From Planctomycetales bacterium (GTDB lineage: Bacteria > Planctomycetota > Planctomycetia > Pirellulales > Pirellulaceae), in NCBI GenBank assembly GCA_020427005.1, contig JAGQOY010000022.1, forward strand, positions 1-55,339: DNA of 55,339 nt, written 5' to 3'. The position numbers and the translations under genes are program-made. Of this stretch, positions 1-8,655 are shown piece after piece (positions within the stretch are counted from its first letter, which is position 1; each line of letters opens with the position of its first letter). The notes below the pieces were generated by a model, which did no database searches, was not told the origin of the DNA, and saw only the letters and a program-made list of their open reading frames with translations.

Positions 1-2
1 AA

Positions 3-45
3 GTGAGGGATTCTTGTTCGGTCCCTCGCTTACGCTTCGGGTTAG
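3..45. repeat. Palindromic intergenic repeat at the left edge
   Basis: AGTGAGGGA at the left edge pairs (one G-T pair) with TCCCTCGCT about 11 bases later, followed by TTACGCTTCGGGTTA. This type of short palindrome is frequent between planctomycete genes. It has no T-tract, so a terminator role is not supported. The remainder of the spacer up to base 172 shows nothing recognisable. Confidence 0.35.
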
Positions 46-172
46 GATTGGTAGATTTATTTCTGCCGCTCGCCTTATTCAGCGTTTGCGAAATATTTTG
101 CGATTGGCCCAGAACCTACATTGTCGGTGTAACTCGCACTACTTACATTCTGGGAACCATGCAGGTGCCAAG

Positions 173-2914
173 CTATGGTTGCGAGGACCTGCTTGCACCG
201 TCGCTATAAATCATCTGGGCAGGTGACGTCGTGTAGTTTTGACGATTTTGTGCTGGTTCGATTACGCTCGCACGCACGCTCGTAACCACGATATCACATT
301 CTCCTCGAACCTCGGCCAACACGTGAAAATCGCCGTCAGCCACAACAAACCGGTATAGCTGGATATCCATTTCGTCTCCCACGTCTCCTTGCACAAGTTG
401 CCCTAACACGGGACCTGCCTGATTGTCATAGATCAGTAGACCACTCATAGCATCCTGTGGTGCTTTGAGCACTTTGGCCTTGGTCATTATTCTGACCAGT
501 TGCCCAGCTTTGACGGGTAAACTAGAGCTTCGCACACGCATCAAAGCACCCTCATACCCACCTGGCAATCCTTGCTGGGTCTTTGCATAGGCAGCCAATC
601 GCAAACCGGCTGAAGCCACTGTGTTGGTCGACGGTGGACGAGACAGAACTTCGGCACGTAACTCAGCCGCGTCTTGCGTCCTACGCTGTTGGGACCAACC
701 GAGCTCCAACATTTCTTGGAGATCCGAGAATTCCCCTCCGGGCAATCTCAGTTCCCGCCATACCGACCGCTGGCAGGCATCAGCGAGTTTCCAATGCAGA
801 CTTAGACTGACCGGATTGAGCACAAATGGGCTGGATTGTGGCTGCGCCAAGTCGGCCGTTGCCGCCATGTACCCTTCGTAAAGGAGACCTTGCACTTGTT
901 CAAAAGCCGCTGCCGCACGGCGAATTGCTTCCGATGCGTTTCCTCGGCGAATTGCTGCATAGCCCAATTCAATCGTCTGGCTGGACTCTTGCAGGGCTGA
1001 CATCTGCTCGCGCCCAGCCTGACTGCCTGCTGGAAACCTTGCTATACACAACTCGCTTGCACTCGCCGACAAATAGCCAGCAATCTCCAATTGATCCTCC
1101 GCTACCGACAACGCGTTCTTGCCTAACTGCTTCTCTAGATACTGCAATACACTGGCGTTGGACGCAACAACAAATACTTCGATGGGCTGTGGTCTGTCGA
1201 TTTGCCAAACGACCTGCAAGCTGTCATCAATGGTCTCCACACGTTCCAACTGCCCCTCGGTCAAGCGAAATACCGGCAAGCCACGCTGTCCAGCATTGAT
1301 CTGCACGCGCAACGGCTGCGTGGCAGTGGGTGCACCTATGGACGGTGAAAGCGGATACTCATGCTGTGCAACGATTAACTGACTTTGAGACACAGACCAC
1401 GCCGTCCCACGATAGTCGGGCCGATCGAGAACCAACGTGCCATTGGATACCCCGGCCATGATCCAAGGCCCCCACAATTCTAGATCGTGATGAATCCACC
1501 TAAGAGCTGCCGCTTCTACAGCACCTCCATCAATATTCAGTTCGAGCGGTTCATCTCCTCGCCACAGGATGCCCCGTGCACCACCCAGAATCGCACCTAC
1601 GGCTTGGTAACGCATGGCCAGTGGATCAGATGGACGAGGTTGATGACCGCTAACACCATCAACCTGACCATCGTTCACGAGCTGCCAAGCAACGTCGTAT
1701 TGACGCAACCAAGTAGAGGGCAGGGACCGTGCTATAGAAACCCAACCACTTCCACGCTGACGTGTAGTCGTTAGCTGAGACTGGAGCCATCGTTGCTTAG
1801 CTGAAAAACTCGGCGCACTCACTATGGCTGGCACGGGTACGATCGTTTCGTCCGCCAAGCGGCTATAGCGCCAAAAGCTCTCGAGCGTCTCTACAAACGT
1901 GGGCCGATTGAGACCCTCTGGTAGCTTCGAAACTCGAGTTACTTGATCTTGCGTCCACCTGTATTGTTGGTCATCAAGCGCTGAACCAATCATCCACCCA
2001 CTAATCACATCGGACGTTCCATCTTCCAATACTACTGGATACGACGGCGCCGCGCAGAGTAGTCTCAGTCCAGCATCTGCTACCCGATGCAATTGGCTCT
2101 CGCTGGGGAACGAGGTTATAAAGATCCCCTCAACTCCTAACGAACTGAGCCAAGCCATCGACTCGCCTTGGTACTCATAAAAAATGTCCGGCATGTTTCT
2201 GGTCGTCCAAAAACGCTGGTCATCGCGAGGCATGACTTCGCGCCACTTCCAGCGCTGTTGCCAATTCTCAGCTAGCGAACTTCCTAACGCAGCCACCGAA
2301 ATATGACCGAGGAGGTCCAAGTCATCGAACTGCATTCGACAGTGCCCAGGCCCTGTATAGCCGTTCACTACCAACGTATCAATGTACTCACCCTCAAGTC
2401 TGAGTTCGGCTCCAAATCGTTGACGCATGCCTATCACGGCCTGCTGCAGCTGGCGTTTCAAATGGCGCACGGTTAATAATTGCCATTGCCCTGGCTGAGC
2501 ATAGGATTCGCCCCAAAGCAAGACCGTAAGTCGGCCACCTGTCACGGGATGACTGTCGTAAGGAAACACGACGCGAACACCAAGCTGCACCCGCCCGCTG
2601 CTCGATCGCACCCATATCATGGGCGTAAACTCATCCAGCACCAGACAGGGCTCAATCGGGTAAGCGAGAACGGCTTGAGTGCCCTGCAAGCAGTCCATAC
2701 CGACCAACTCACTTGTTCGGCCACTGTGCGCGTAAGTTAGCGAAATCTCATGTTCGGTTAAGCTCGACTGGCAATCACTTTCAACTAACTGAAATCGAAC
2801 TGCGCCGCCTTCAAAGGAATCTACGTGAGTCTGCCCGGTTACCGGCGCATAGAATACGACCACCAGCAATGGAATCATCAAGTGCTGGAAAGAGCGAGTG
2901 CCAATTTCCATCAT
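173..2914 (-). CDS. Large secreted protein of unknown function
   Basis: The reading frame is open to 2971, but the ATG at 2914 gives a convincing signal peptide (MMEIGTRSF, then a hydrophobic LMIPLLVVVFYAP core ending near VTGQ), so that start is preferred; the mature protein is about 890 residues and probably exported. No enzyme family is recognised with confidence. The central part has alternating strand/helix segments with phrases such as EGIFITSFPSES, ISGWMIGSALDD and GARGILWRGDEP that recall a glycosidase-like TIM barrel, while the N- and C-terminal parts look beta-rich, like carbohydrate-binding or jelly-roll domains. This is inference from texture only. It stands alone, divergent from the next gene. 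Codon use looks like its neighbours. Confidence 0.8.
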   Translation of the reverse strand: MMEIGTRSFQHLMIPLLVVVFYAPVTGQTHVDSFEGGAVRFQLVESDCQSSLTEHEISLTYAHSGRTSELVGMDCLQGTQAVLAYPIEPCLVLDEFTPMIWVRSSSGRVQLGVRVVFPYDSHPVTGGRLTVLLWGESYAQPGQWQLLTVRHLKRQLQQAVIGMRQRFGAELRLEGEYIDTLVVNGYTGPGHCRMQFDDLDLLGHISVAALGSSLAENWQQRWKWREVMPRDDQRFWTTRNMPDIFYEYQGESMAWLSSLGVEGIFITSFPSESQLHRVADAGLRLLCAAPSYPVVLEDGTSDVISGWMIGSALDDQQYRWTQDQVTRVSKLPEGLNRPTFVETLESFWRYSRLADETIVPVPAIVSAPSFSAKQRWLQSQLTTTRQRGSGWVSIARSLPSTWLRQYDVAWQLVNDGQVDGVSGHQPRPSDPLAMRYQAVGAILGGARGILWRGDEPLELNIDGGAVEAAALRWIHHDLELWGPWIMAGVSNGTLVLDRPDYRGTAWSVSQSQLIVAQHEYPLSPSIGAPTATQPLRVQINAGQRGLPVFRLTEGQLERVETIDDSLQVVWQIDRPQPIEVFVVASNASVLQYLEKQLGKNALSVAEDQLEIAGYLSASASELCIARFPAGSQAGREQMSALQESSQTIELGYAAIRRGNASEAIRRAAAAFEQVQGLLYEGYMAATADLAQPQSSPFVLNPVSLSLHWKLADACQRSVWRELRLPGGEFSDLQEMLELGWSQQRRTQDAAELRAEVLSRPPSTNTVASAGLRLAAYAKTQQGLPGGYEGALMRVRSSSLPVKAGQLVRIMTKAKVLKAPQDAMSGLLIYDNQAGPVLGQLVQGDVGDEMDIQLYRFVVADGDFHVLAEVRGECDIVVTSVRASVIEPAQNRQNYTTSPAQMIYSDGASRSSQP

Positions 2915-3218
2915 CCACAACCCAAAACGAATATTCGGCAACCCAAAAGAAAAAATGTTGCCTTCGTGCATCAGTCGCCGAAAGCGTGTTGCAATTGCCG
3001 CAAGTCATTCTTTTACAAGACCTTAGAGAAATTCACCAGGTCAATCTATGTTGCTTTTAGGCAACACGGGCAAACTGTATGATTTTTGCCAATTAACCTA
3101 AGTCATTGAAAATCAACGCCTTACGTAATAACATGGTATCCGGTGTTGGCAATTGGTATTGGCTGTGCATTTCCAGACAATCATCAACGGCCAACCGCAC
3201 ACACACCCGGAGATCAAA

Positions 3219-3512
3219 ATGAGTTCAGCACCACTCCCTACTGATAACCAACAAGACGAAATCCCAACTGACTTGCTGGAACTCACTGAAGCCATTGAGT
3301 CGCTACCAATCGAACATCGCATTCGACTGCTACCTGCTTTGCGACGGGTGACCGAAAGCAGCATTCGCCGACGCCGAATTTTGACTTTGGTGCAGGAAGC
3401 ATTGGGGCAGCTTAGGTTAGACATGAAATACTTAGTATTTGATCTGGAAGCTACCCGCCGCGAACGCGATCGCTTTTTGGAACAACTAGGCGACTTGGGA
3501 GCAGGTGAATAA
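3219..3512 (+). CDS. Small charged helical protein of unknown function
   Basis: The frame is open from 3153, but the ATG at 3219 is preceded by GGAG at a good distance, giving a 97-residue protein. The N-terminus is acidic and probably disordered. The rest is predicted to be helical, with an Arg cluster (SIRRRRILTL) and an amphipathic stretch LRLDMKYLVFDLEATRRERD that could form a coiled coil. There are no membrane segments, no cysteines and no recognised enzyme motif. From memory, short proteins of this type recur in Pirellulales, but I cannot check this. It is followed by an intrinsic terminator at 3608-3635, so it is probably a single-gene transcript. A regulatory or scaffold role would be a guess. 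Confidence 0.7.
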   Translation: MSSAPLPTDNQQDEIPTDLLELTEAIESLPIEHRIRLLPALRRVTESSIRRRRILTLVQEALGQLRLDMKYLVFDLEATRRERDRFLEQLGDLGAGE

Positions 3513-3607
3513 GCGAATACTACATCCGAGCGTTCCTGATGCGGACTGAGCCGCCGCCACGGCATGAATTTCCTCCGCCAATCTGCATCTCTCCCTGGAA
3601 CGTTACC

Positions 3608-3635
3608 AGCCACCGCCCCCACGGTGGCTTTTTTT
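3608..3635 (+). terminator. Intrinsic terminator after the small helical protein gene
   Basis: AGCCACCG (3608-3615) pairs perfectly with CGGTGGCT (3622-3629) across a six-base loop and is followed by an unbroken T run. This is a textbook rho-independent terminator about 95 bases after the stop codon at 3512. Confidence 0.85.
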
Positions 3636-3702
3636 GTTGTCGAGCGATTGCGAGGGCCGATGCCGTTTTAAAAGCAAATAACGGGTTCTCCCCACTATTC
3701 CT

Positions 3703-3763
3703 ACCCTCCCGTTCCCATCTTTACGAGGATTTTTGGGAGGGTCGAGCGACAGCGAGGGGAGGG
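3703..3763. repeat. GGGAGGGT palindromic repeat
   Basis: ACCCTCCC (3703-3710) is the reverse complement of GGGAGGGT (3735-3742); the latter continues as GTCGAGCGACAGCGAGGGGA. The same ACCCTCCC...GGGAGGGT pair occurs again at 34641-34705. A related GTCGAGCGATTGCGAGGG sits just upstream near 3637. It looks like a REP-type dispersed element. The spacer 3513-3888 contains this, the terminator and otherwise nothing recognisable. Confidence 0.5.
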
Positions 3764-3888
3764 CCAAGCCCTAACATATTTGCCTTTTCGATCGCCTTGG
3801 CTTAGTATCAGCTATTCCACTTACTTTTCAGGACATCGCATTTGATGAGCCCCTGCCGTTCTATTTTTTACTCTCCTTGATACCCAAT

Positions 3889-5379
3889 ATGGAAATTACG
3901 GCCTCACAACTTTCCCAACGCATCCTGGAAATTGGACTGCTCGAGCCGTTGCAGATGGAACAAGCTTTGTCTGAGGCAGGTTCACTGGAATGTTCAACGG
4001 AGGAACTCATTCGCGTATTAACTCGAAGAGAGTTCTTGACAAATCTGCAAGTTGATCGAGTTTTGAAAGGCGAACGGACCGGTTATTTTTACGGCGACTG
4101 GAAAATACTTTATTTGATTGGTGCCGGGACCTTTGCGAGAGTCTATCGTTCGGTCAACCGAGCCAATAATCGGGTCGCAGCAGTCAAGGTTCTTCGCCGC
4201 CGCCATCGCAATGAACCGGTGCAGGTAGAACAATTCCTACGCGAAGCACGCGTGGGAATGCAGCTTAGGCATCCCAATATTGTCGCTATTCATGAAGTCG
4301 ACCCGGACCCTCGTTACCCATTTATGGTGATGGAATTCGTTGAAGGGCAAACCCTGCGCGAACTCATCAAGGTACGAACCAAACTAGAACCGGTCATTGC
4401 CTTGCGGCTAATGACCGATGTCGCTTCAGGTCTGACCTATGCAATCACTCAAGGTGTGACGCACCGAGACATGAAACTGAGCAACGTTCTGGTAACGTCT
4501 CAAGGTCGTGCCAAGCTCGTGGACTTTGGATTGGCGGCTTTAGCAGATACTAGTAACGAGTCCGCAGTCGCTGACTGTCCTAGCGCTCGCGCGATCGATT
4601 ATGCCGCTTTAGAGCGGGGTACGGGCGTACGCAAAGATGACCCTCGAAGCGATATCTACTTCCTTGGCAGCATGCTGTATCACATTATCACCGGTAATCC
4701 ACCTTTAACCGAAACGCGTGACCGTTTGGCAAGATTGAATGTTTCGCGCTTTCGAGAGGTTCCGCACATTACGAAGATTGCGCCTGATACGCCTCTCAAC
4801 GTAGCGGCCATAATTCACAAGGCGATGGAATTCGACCCATCCAAGCGGTACCAAACGTCTGCAGAAGTTTTAGAGGACCTCAAATCAACTCTGGCTAGAC
4901 TAGAGGCAGGCGACACCCTAACAACAGCACGCATTGCCGCTGGTCGAGAATCAACACCTGCCGAGGACGCCGCAACTGAGGGACACAATAGGACGGTCAT
5001 GCTCATTGAAAGCAAGATTGAGTTTCAAGACCTGATCCGCGAGAAGTTGAAGAAGCGAGGTTACCGGGTCCTAGTGATCAGCGATCCGGCGCGTGCCCTT
5101 GCAAGATTTTCGCCTGAAGAGGACCCTCCCGCCGATTGCGTCTTGTTCAGCGCACCCGAATTGGGTGCCGCCGCCATGGACGCTTTCAATAAGTTTGCCA
5201 GCGACGAGCATACGGCTGACATTCCCGCGCTTTTGCTAGTCGACCGAAAGCAACAATATATCATCCGCGGAGCCAAACTGGCTCCGCATCGCTTAATGCT
5301 AGCCATGCCCCTCAAAGTCAAAGAGCTCCGAGCCGCCCTTCTTAAATTATTGCGCACCTCCAACTCGGAAGCGAACTAG
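3889..5379 (+). CDS. Ser/Thr protein kinase with C-terminal pseudo-receiver domain
   Basis: A 496-residue cytoplasmic kinase, counted from the ATG at 3889 (an in-frame TTG lies 12 bases upstream). Residues 1-65 form a helical leader. Residues 70-340 are a Hanks-type kinase: glycine loop GAGTFARVY (78-86), ATP-anchoring lysine in AAVK (K100), catalytic loop HRDMKLSN (D194) and VDFG (D212). The usual DI/VYSLG region appears as DIYFLG. There is no membrane segment, unlike classical PknB receptors. Residues 367-488 follow the alpha/beta rhythm of a response-regulator receiver, but the acidic pair is ES, the phospho-acceptor Asp position reads FSAPE and the conserved Lys-Pro reads MP, so it is probably not phosphorylated. 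The kinase should be active; its substrate is unknown. Confidence 0.92.
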   Translation: MEITASQLSQRILEIGLLEPLQMEQALSEAGSLECSTEELIRVLTRREFLTNLQVDRVLKGERTGYFYGDWKILYLIGAGTFARVYRSVNRANNRVAAVKVLRRRHRNEPVQVEQFLREARVGMQLRHPNIVAIHEVDPDPRYPFMVMEFVEGQTLRELIKVRTKLEPVIALRLMTDVASGLTYAITQGVTHRDMKLSNVLVTSQGRAKLVDFGLAALADTSNESAVADCPSARAIDYAALERGTGVRKDDPRSDIYFLGSMLYHIITGNPPLTETRDRLARLNVSRFREVPHITKIAPDTPLNVAAIIHKAMEFDPSKRYQTSAEVLEDLKSTLARLEAGDTLTTARIAAGRESTPAEDAATEGHNRTVMLIESKIEFQDLIREKLKKRGYRVLVISDPARALARFSPEEDPPADCVLFSAPELGAAAMDAFNKFASDEHTADIPALLLVDRKQQYIIRGAKLAPHRLMLAMPLKVKELRAALLKLLRTSNSEAN

Positions 5380-5797
5380 CCGTCTTCATCAGCGATTCAC
5401 GCTACCAGCGTTCTCACGATTGCGGACCGGAAGTGTCCTCTCCAATCCACTCGCTCCCATCATCTGGTTCCGCCAAGTTTCATGATCAGGCGAAATCTCG
5501 CCAGGAATCTGAGCCGCGCCAATTCGAGCATAGCATGTGAGTGCGGATCGAGCGACCACCACGCTGCATTCATTGCCCTGAGGAGCATGGACGGGGTTTG
5601 AAGATGGTACGAACTAATTCACCAAGTTTTTTGAGTAGTTTGTGACCCTGGTGCGGGTTAAAACGCCCACCTGCGCAAACACAGTGCCCCTCTAGAGCGA
5701 CTTCTAGCCGAAAAGCTGCTGGTTGATGTTTAGTGAACCCTTTGCGTTCCCTGGGGTCTTTGGTACAGTATGCCTCTTCAAGCCACGGCGAAACAAA
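5380..5797. other. Spacer upstream of tRNA-Lys
   Basis: No convincing coding frame on either strand. The open frame on the minus strand here runs through the tRNA and is an artefact. The tRNA promoter must lie in the right-hand part but no clear -35/-10 pair can be assigned. Confidence 0.5.
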
Positions 5798-5870
5798 GAG
5801 GGTGTAGCTCAGTCGGTAGAGCATCGGACTTTTAATCCGTGGGTCCCGGGTTCGAGTCCCGGCACCCTCA
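5798..5870 (+). tRNA. tRNA-Lys (anticodon UUU)
   Basis: A complete 73-base cloverleaf. The acceptor stem is GAGGGTG/CACCCTC with discriminator A at 5870. The D arm is GCTC-AGTCGGTA-GAGC. The anticodon loop is CTTTTAA with anticodon TTT flanked by a CGGA/TCCG stem. The T arm is CCGGG-TTCGAGT-CCCGG. The 3' CCA is not encoded (CTT follows), so it is added by the nucleotidyltransferase. It stands alone, not in a tRNA cluster. The region to its right is low in gene density and accessory in character, consistent with tRNA genes serving as integration sites, but no duplicated 3' end (att site) was found. Confidence 0.97.
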
Positions 5871-6399
5871 CTTGTTTTTCTTGCGGGGAAAACTTGGTTT
5901 CCCCATAAAAATCTCTGGAAAATTGGCCTGCAAGCTCTTACTCCCATCTCTGGGGAACAGAGTTTTCGACCAGTTAGAATGTGTGGTACAGCCAACCCAG
6001 AACCGGACGTGCGCCAGTTAACGCACCCAACTACCCACGGTGACTATCTCGCAGCAACCTGTGCCGCGTTCTGCACTTGCCTTGAGTTATCATCTCCATT
6101 CTGGCGCTGTGTCTAGGAGATGCTCGCTTGCAAATGCGATCACCGCTTGGCCGCCTTCCGTCCACCGGCAATACCCGGCGTAACAGTACTATGCAGCCGT
6201 CTGCAAGCGATCTCTTTGTCCGCGTTCCAATGGCCTGGCTGTTTGAGGAAGGTGGTCGGAATCCGAACTTTCCGCAGTACAAGCCTGCGGGATTTGACGC
6301 GAGGAACGACCATGTTGATCGAGCCCCGCAACACTACCTCCATTTCGAAACGGACGGTCGGGGGCTTCGGTCCAACATTCTGTTATTTGCGATTCCGTC
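5871..6399. other. Spacer right of tRNA-Lys, no gene recognised
   Basis: Several overlapping short frames are open on both strands between about 6030 and 6440, none with a recognisable product or ribosome binding site. The mutual openness suggests composition effects or a decayed gene rather than a live one. Confidence 0.4.
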
Positions 6400-6813
6400 C
6401 TATTCTGCGGTTTCCCAGCTTTCGTAGGGACGATCTCTGTCACGACTTACTCGGACTTTGAAGCCCGGTTCTACACCGTAATCTTTATAGCATAGACAAC
6501 CAGGATGCCAATCTGGAAACATGCCTACGAGTATTTCGAGAATCTTTTCCGCGTCATCGTGATCGCGAATTCCGCAGACTTCAATGCCGAATACGTCGTG
6601 TGCCGGATCAACGCTTGAGTAGTGTGTTAGCCAGTCAAATCCACAGTCCGTCAAGTGAGCGATAACATCATTGCGGACTTCGAAGAGCTCAGCTGAAAAG
6701 CCAAACGAATCGCGACGAGAATCTTTTGAACTTGCTGAAGGTCTTTGTTTGCAATCACCACCTGATCGTGGTGTGGTCTTGTGAAGTAGTATTTGTTTGA
6801 GCCAATGAAGCAT
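6400..6813 (-). CDS. Small cytoplasmic protein of unknown function
   Basis: The frame is open to 6849; the ATG at 6813 (MLHWLKQIL) is the more natural start, giving 137 residues. A polar linker (about residues 15-35) is followed by a compact mixed alpha/beta part with phrases FGIEVCGIRDHDDAEKILEI and PDWHPGCLCYKDYGVEPGFK. There is no signal peptide or membrane segment. I do not recognise the family. Its size and lone position among other orphan minus-strand genes resemble stray immunity-type or cargo genes, but there is no toxin partner in view. No strong ribosome binding site is seen before either start. Confidence 0.6.
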   Translation of the reverse strand: MLHWLKQILLHKTTPRSGGDCKQRPSASSKDSRRDSFGFSAELFEVRNDVIAHLTDCGFDWLTHYSSVDPAHDVFGIEVCGIRDHDDAEKILEILVGMFPDWHPGCLCYKDYGVEPGFKVRVSRDRDRPYESWETAE

Positions 6814-7609
6814 ATCGCTACTCTTCCGCAAATAATGTAAAGGCATCACCGCAGTCCGAGCGGTTGATGAATGAAGTAATTACCGGCGTCCTCGAGGACT
6901 TCGGGCTCCAGTTTGAATTGCCCGAGCGACTATGGCCACAGTAATGGGTGAGGACGAGGTTAGTCGAACACCTACCTATTTTGATTTGGTATCGCTCAGC
7001 TAGCCTCTACCTACCGGTGCCTTTTTCGGCTGCCAGACCAGTGCCCTTTTCGATTGCCACTTCCATATTTCTTAATCGATACTTGAGCGGAGTCTACATG
7101 CAAGTCTGATGAAAAGCGTCGGAATAACAACTCGGACAGTGAAAAACATGCGGTTCCAGATTTTGCACCACGAAGGTAACGAAGTGCACGAAGTTGAATA
7201 ATCCCATTCTCCTCCTGTGCTATCAACACTTCAACGTGCACAGAATGGCACGCATCTCCTTATTCCTTCGTGATCTTCGTGACCTTGTGGTAATATTCCT
7301 TATTCGATACTTGAGCGAAGTTTTCATGAACGTCATGCCTACGTATCCAACAAGACGACGTTCCAAGCGAATCTGGCCGCGCCCAAACTAGATCGAAAGC
7401 CTTTGCGGCTACACGCATCCGACTGGTCCGGGCATGGTGTACGCAGCAATTCAGGAAACATCGAACGACTTTTTCTTCAAGCCAATCTCTCAATTCTCCA
7501 ACGGATGTCTCAATCTGGTAACGGCCGCGATCAGCCGGTTCGAGGAGTTAATTGTTTAGTAAGTGCGAGCCGACCGAGAACTCGGATGCATCGATTCGTT
7601 CGCCAAGTT
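6814..7609. repeat. Repeat-rich spacer with direct and inverted copies
   Basis: Two copies of TCGATACTTGAGCG lie at about 7076 and 7302, each followed by a similar GGAGTCTACATG / GAAGTTTTCATG stretch. Between them an inverted pair of CACGAAG-type elements (about 7166-7194 and its reverse complement at about 7262-7292) could fold back on itself. A related stretch, with CTACATGCA followed by AAAGCGTCG, recurs near 40130-40165. No gene is supported in this interval. Confidence 0.5.
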
Positions 7610-8056
7610 TTATGGAGGAAAGTCACATTCCGGACAGTACCAGTCCTCGCTCGTGGCTCTACGCCCACAGTCTTTCGAGCACCGCCACATTGGAATCGTC
7701 GTTTGCTCGATTCGCCCTATAGCGCGAATCTGCTCTCTTGTAAGCAAGTAGTGCCAAGATACAGTCAACCTATCACTACTGAATCCCTCGTATTCTTCGT
7801 TGAGATCTTCATCCTGTTCCTGGACAAATTCGAATCCATAAACTCCTTCGGCCGCGTCGACGAGCCCACCAAAAGCATGGGCACACTGAATTAGATCGTC
7901 GGATTCAATCATTGTATCGGGGTCATTGCGGTCTATCTTTTGATCGACTAGCTGCATGAACTCGACGAATGAACGCGGTAGTATTTCTACAACTCGAGTT
8001 TTATCCCTTATCGGCATGACGTCACATTCTTCGATCGATCGGAGCGAAATAAGCAC
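7610..8056 (-). CDS. Hypothetical protein with C-terminal zinc ribbon
   Basis: A 148-residue protein. The GTG start at 8056 overlaps the stop codon of the upstream gene by one base (TAGTG), which suggests translational coupling; an internal ATG at 8017 (MPIRDKTRVV) is an alternative. The N-terminal two thirds are acidic and helical (QEQDEDLNEEYEGF). The last 25 residues contain CSKDCGRR and WYCPECDFPP, a CxxxC...CxxC zinc-ribbon pattern. Its function is unknown. The pairing with the DUF4303-like gene suggests that the two act together. Confidence 0.72.
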   Translation of the reverse strand: MLISLRSIEECDVMPIRDKTRVVEILPRSFVEFMQLVDQKIDRNDPDTMIESDDLIQCAHAFGGLVDAAEGVYGFEFVQEQDEDLNEEYEGFSSDRLTVSWHYLLTREQIRAIGRIEQTTIPMWRCSKDCGRRATSEDWYCPECDFPP

Positions 8057-8655
8057 TAGTCGTTAGGGATCAACGGGAAGCGGGAGCGGGAGTGGGAACT
8101 CGGAAGAATAATCTTCGTAATCCGAGCACTATTAAGCGTTTTCGCAGACTGGTTCATTATCTCCGCGTCAGAATCGGAGTACCAGATGATCATGTACGTT
8201 CCATCGTCAAACGAGCCATTTTGCTTAAGTGCAACAAGCGCAACGAGAATCGCACGATTGATTTTGGCGACATACGCGATCTCGTGCTCGTCCAACTGAT
8301 AGCTGCCTTCAGCACGCGAATGACGCTCTTTGAATGTTCTCAACTGCGACTCCAATATGGAGTTGCTGTCATTGAATCCGTTATGGACGTAATTCTGCCA
8401 TTCACAAACGCAGTAGCGGTAGTATGGCTCCTCCGAGTGTGACACCGCGAGGTCCGATTCACGATTGAACGCCACAACGTGCGATGCGGGATTAGGCTGC
8501 GTAATGTAATCGCCAGGAAGTACAGCGTAGCCGTAAAATGTATCGCCCGATGACTGGAGTCCGCGGACAATACGCTGAATGTCGGCAACGACCGCTGCCT
8601 CAAGTTCGGGAGCGTCGCTGTCGAGCCATACTTGAAGTTGCTCGTGTGAATTCAT
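8056..8655 (-). CDS. DUF4303-like protein
   Basis: The frame is open to 8811, but the family-like sequence begins at the ATG at 8655 (MNSHEQLQVWLDS), giving 199 residues. The pattern, an opening helix EAAVVADIQRIVRGLQ, then DTFYGYAVLPGDYI, a middle YRYCVCEWQNY segment and a C-terminal DDGTYMIIWYSDSD, matches my recollection of DUF4303, a family of uncharacterised bacterial proteins often seen as stand-alone or immunity-like genes. There is no signal peptide or membrane segment. It is the first gene of a two-gene unit with the zinc-ribbon protein that starts on its stop codon. No toxin gene is nearby, so if it is an immunity protein it is an orphan. Confidence 0.75.
   Translation of the reverse strand: MNSHEQLQVWLDSDAPELEAAVVADIQRIVRGLQSSGDTFYGYAVLPGDYITQPNPASHVVAFNRESDLAVSHSEEPYYRYCVCEWQNYVHNGFNDSNSILESQLRTFKERHSRAEGSYQLDEHEIAYVAKINRAILVALVALKQNGSFDDGTYMIIWYSDSDAEIMNQSAKTLNSARITKIILPSSHSRSRFPLIPND

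Noticed and set aside
5723..5908. Plus-strand frame with GVAQSVEHRTFNPWVPGSSPG
   Set aside because: It is the sense translation of the same tRNA and has no coding support.
5570..5995. 141-residue minus-strand frame with EGAGTRTRDPRIKSPMLYRLS
   Set aside because: This peptide is the antisense translation of the tRNA-Lys gene, a well-known annotation artefact.
6031..6443. Several open frames on both strands right of the tRNA
   Set aside because: They overlap each other in different frames, lack start signals, and no product is recognisable; a decayed gene is possible but cannot be shown.
7403..7894. 163-residue plus-strand frame overlapping the zinc-ribbon gene
   Set aside because: The minus-strand frame has a zinc-ribbon motif and stop-start coupling with its neighbour; the plus frame has neither.
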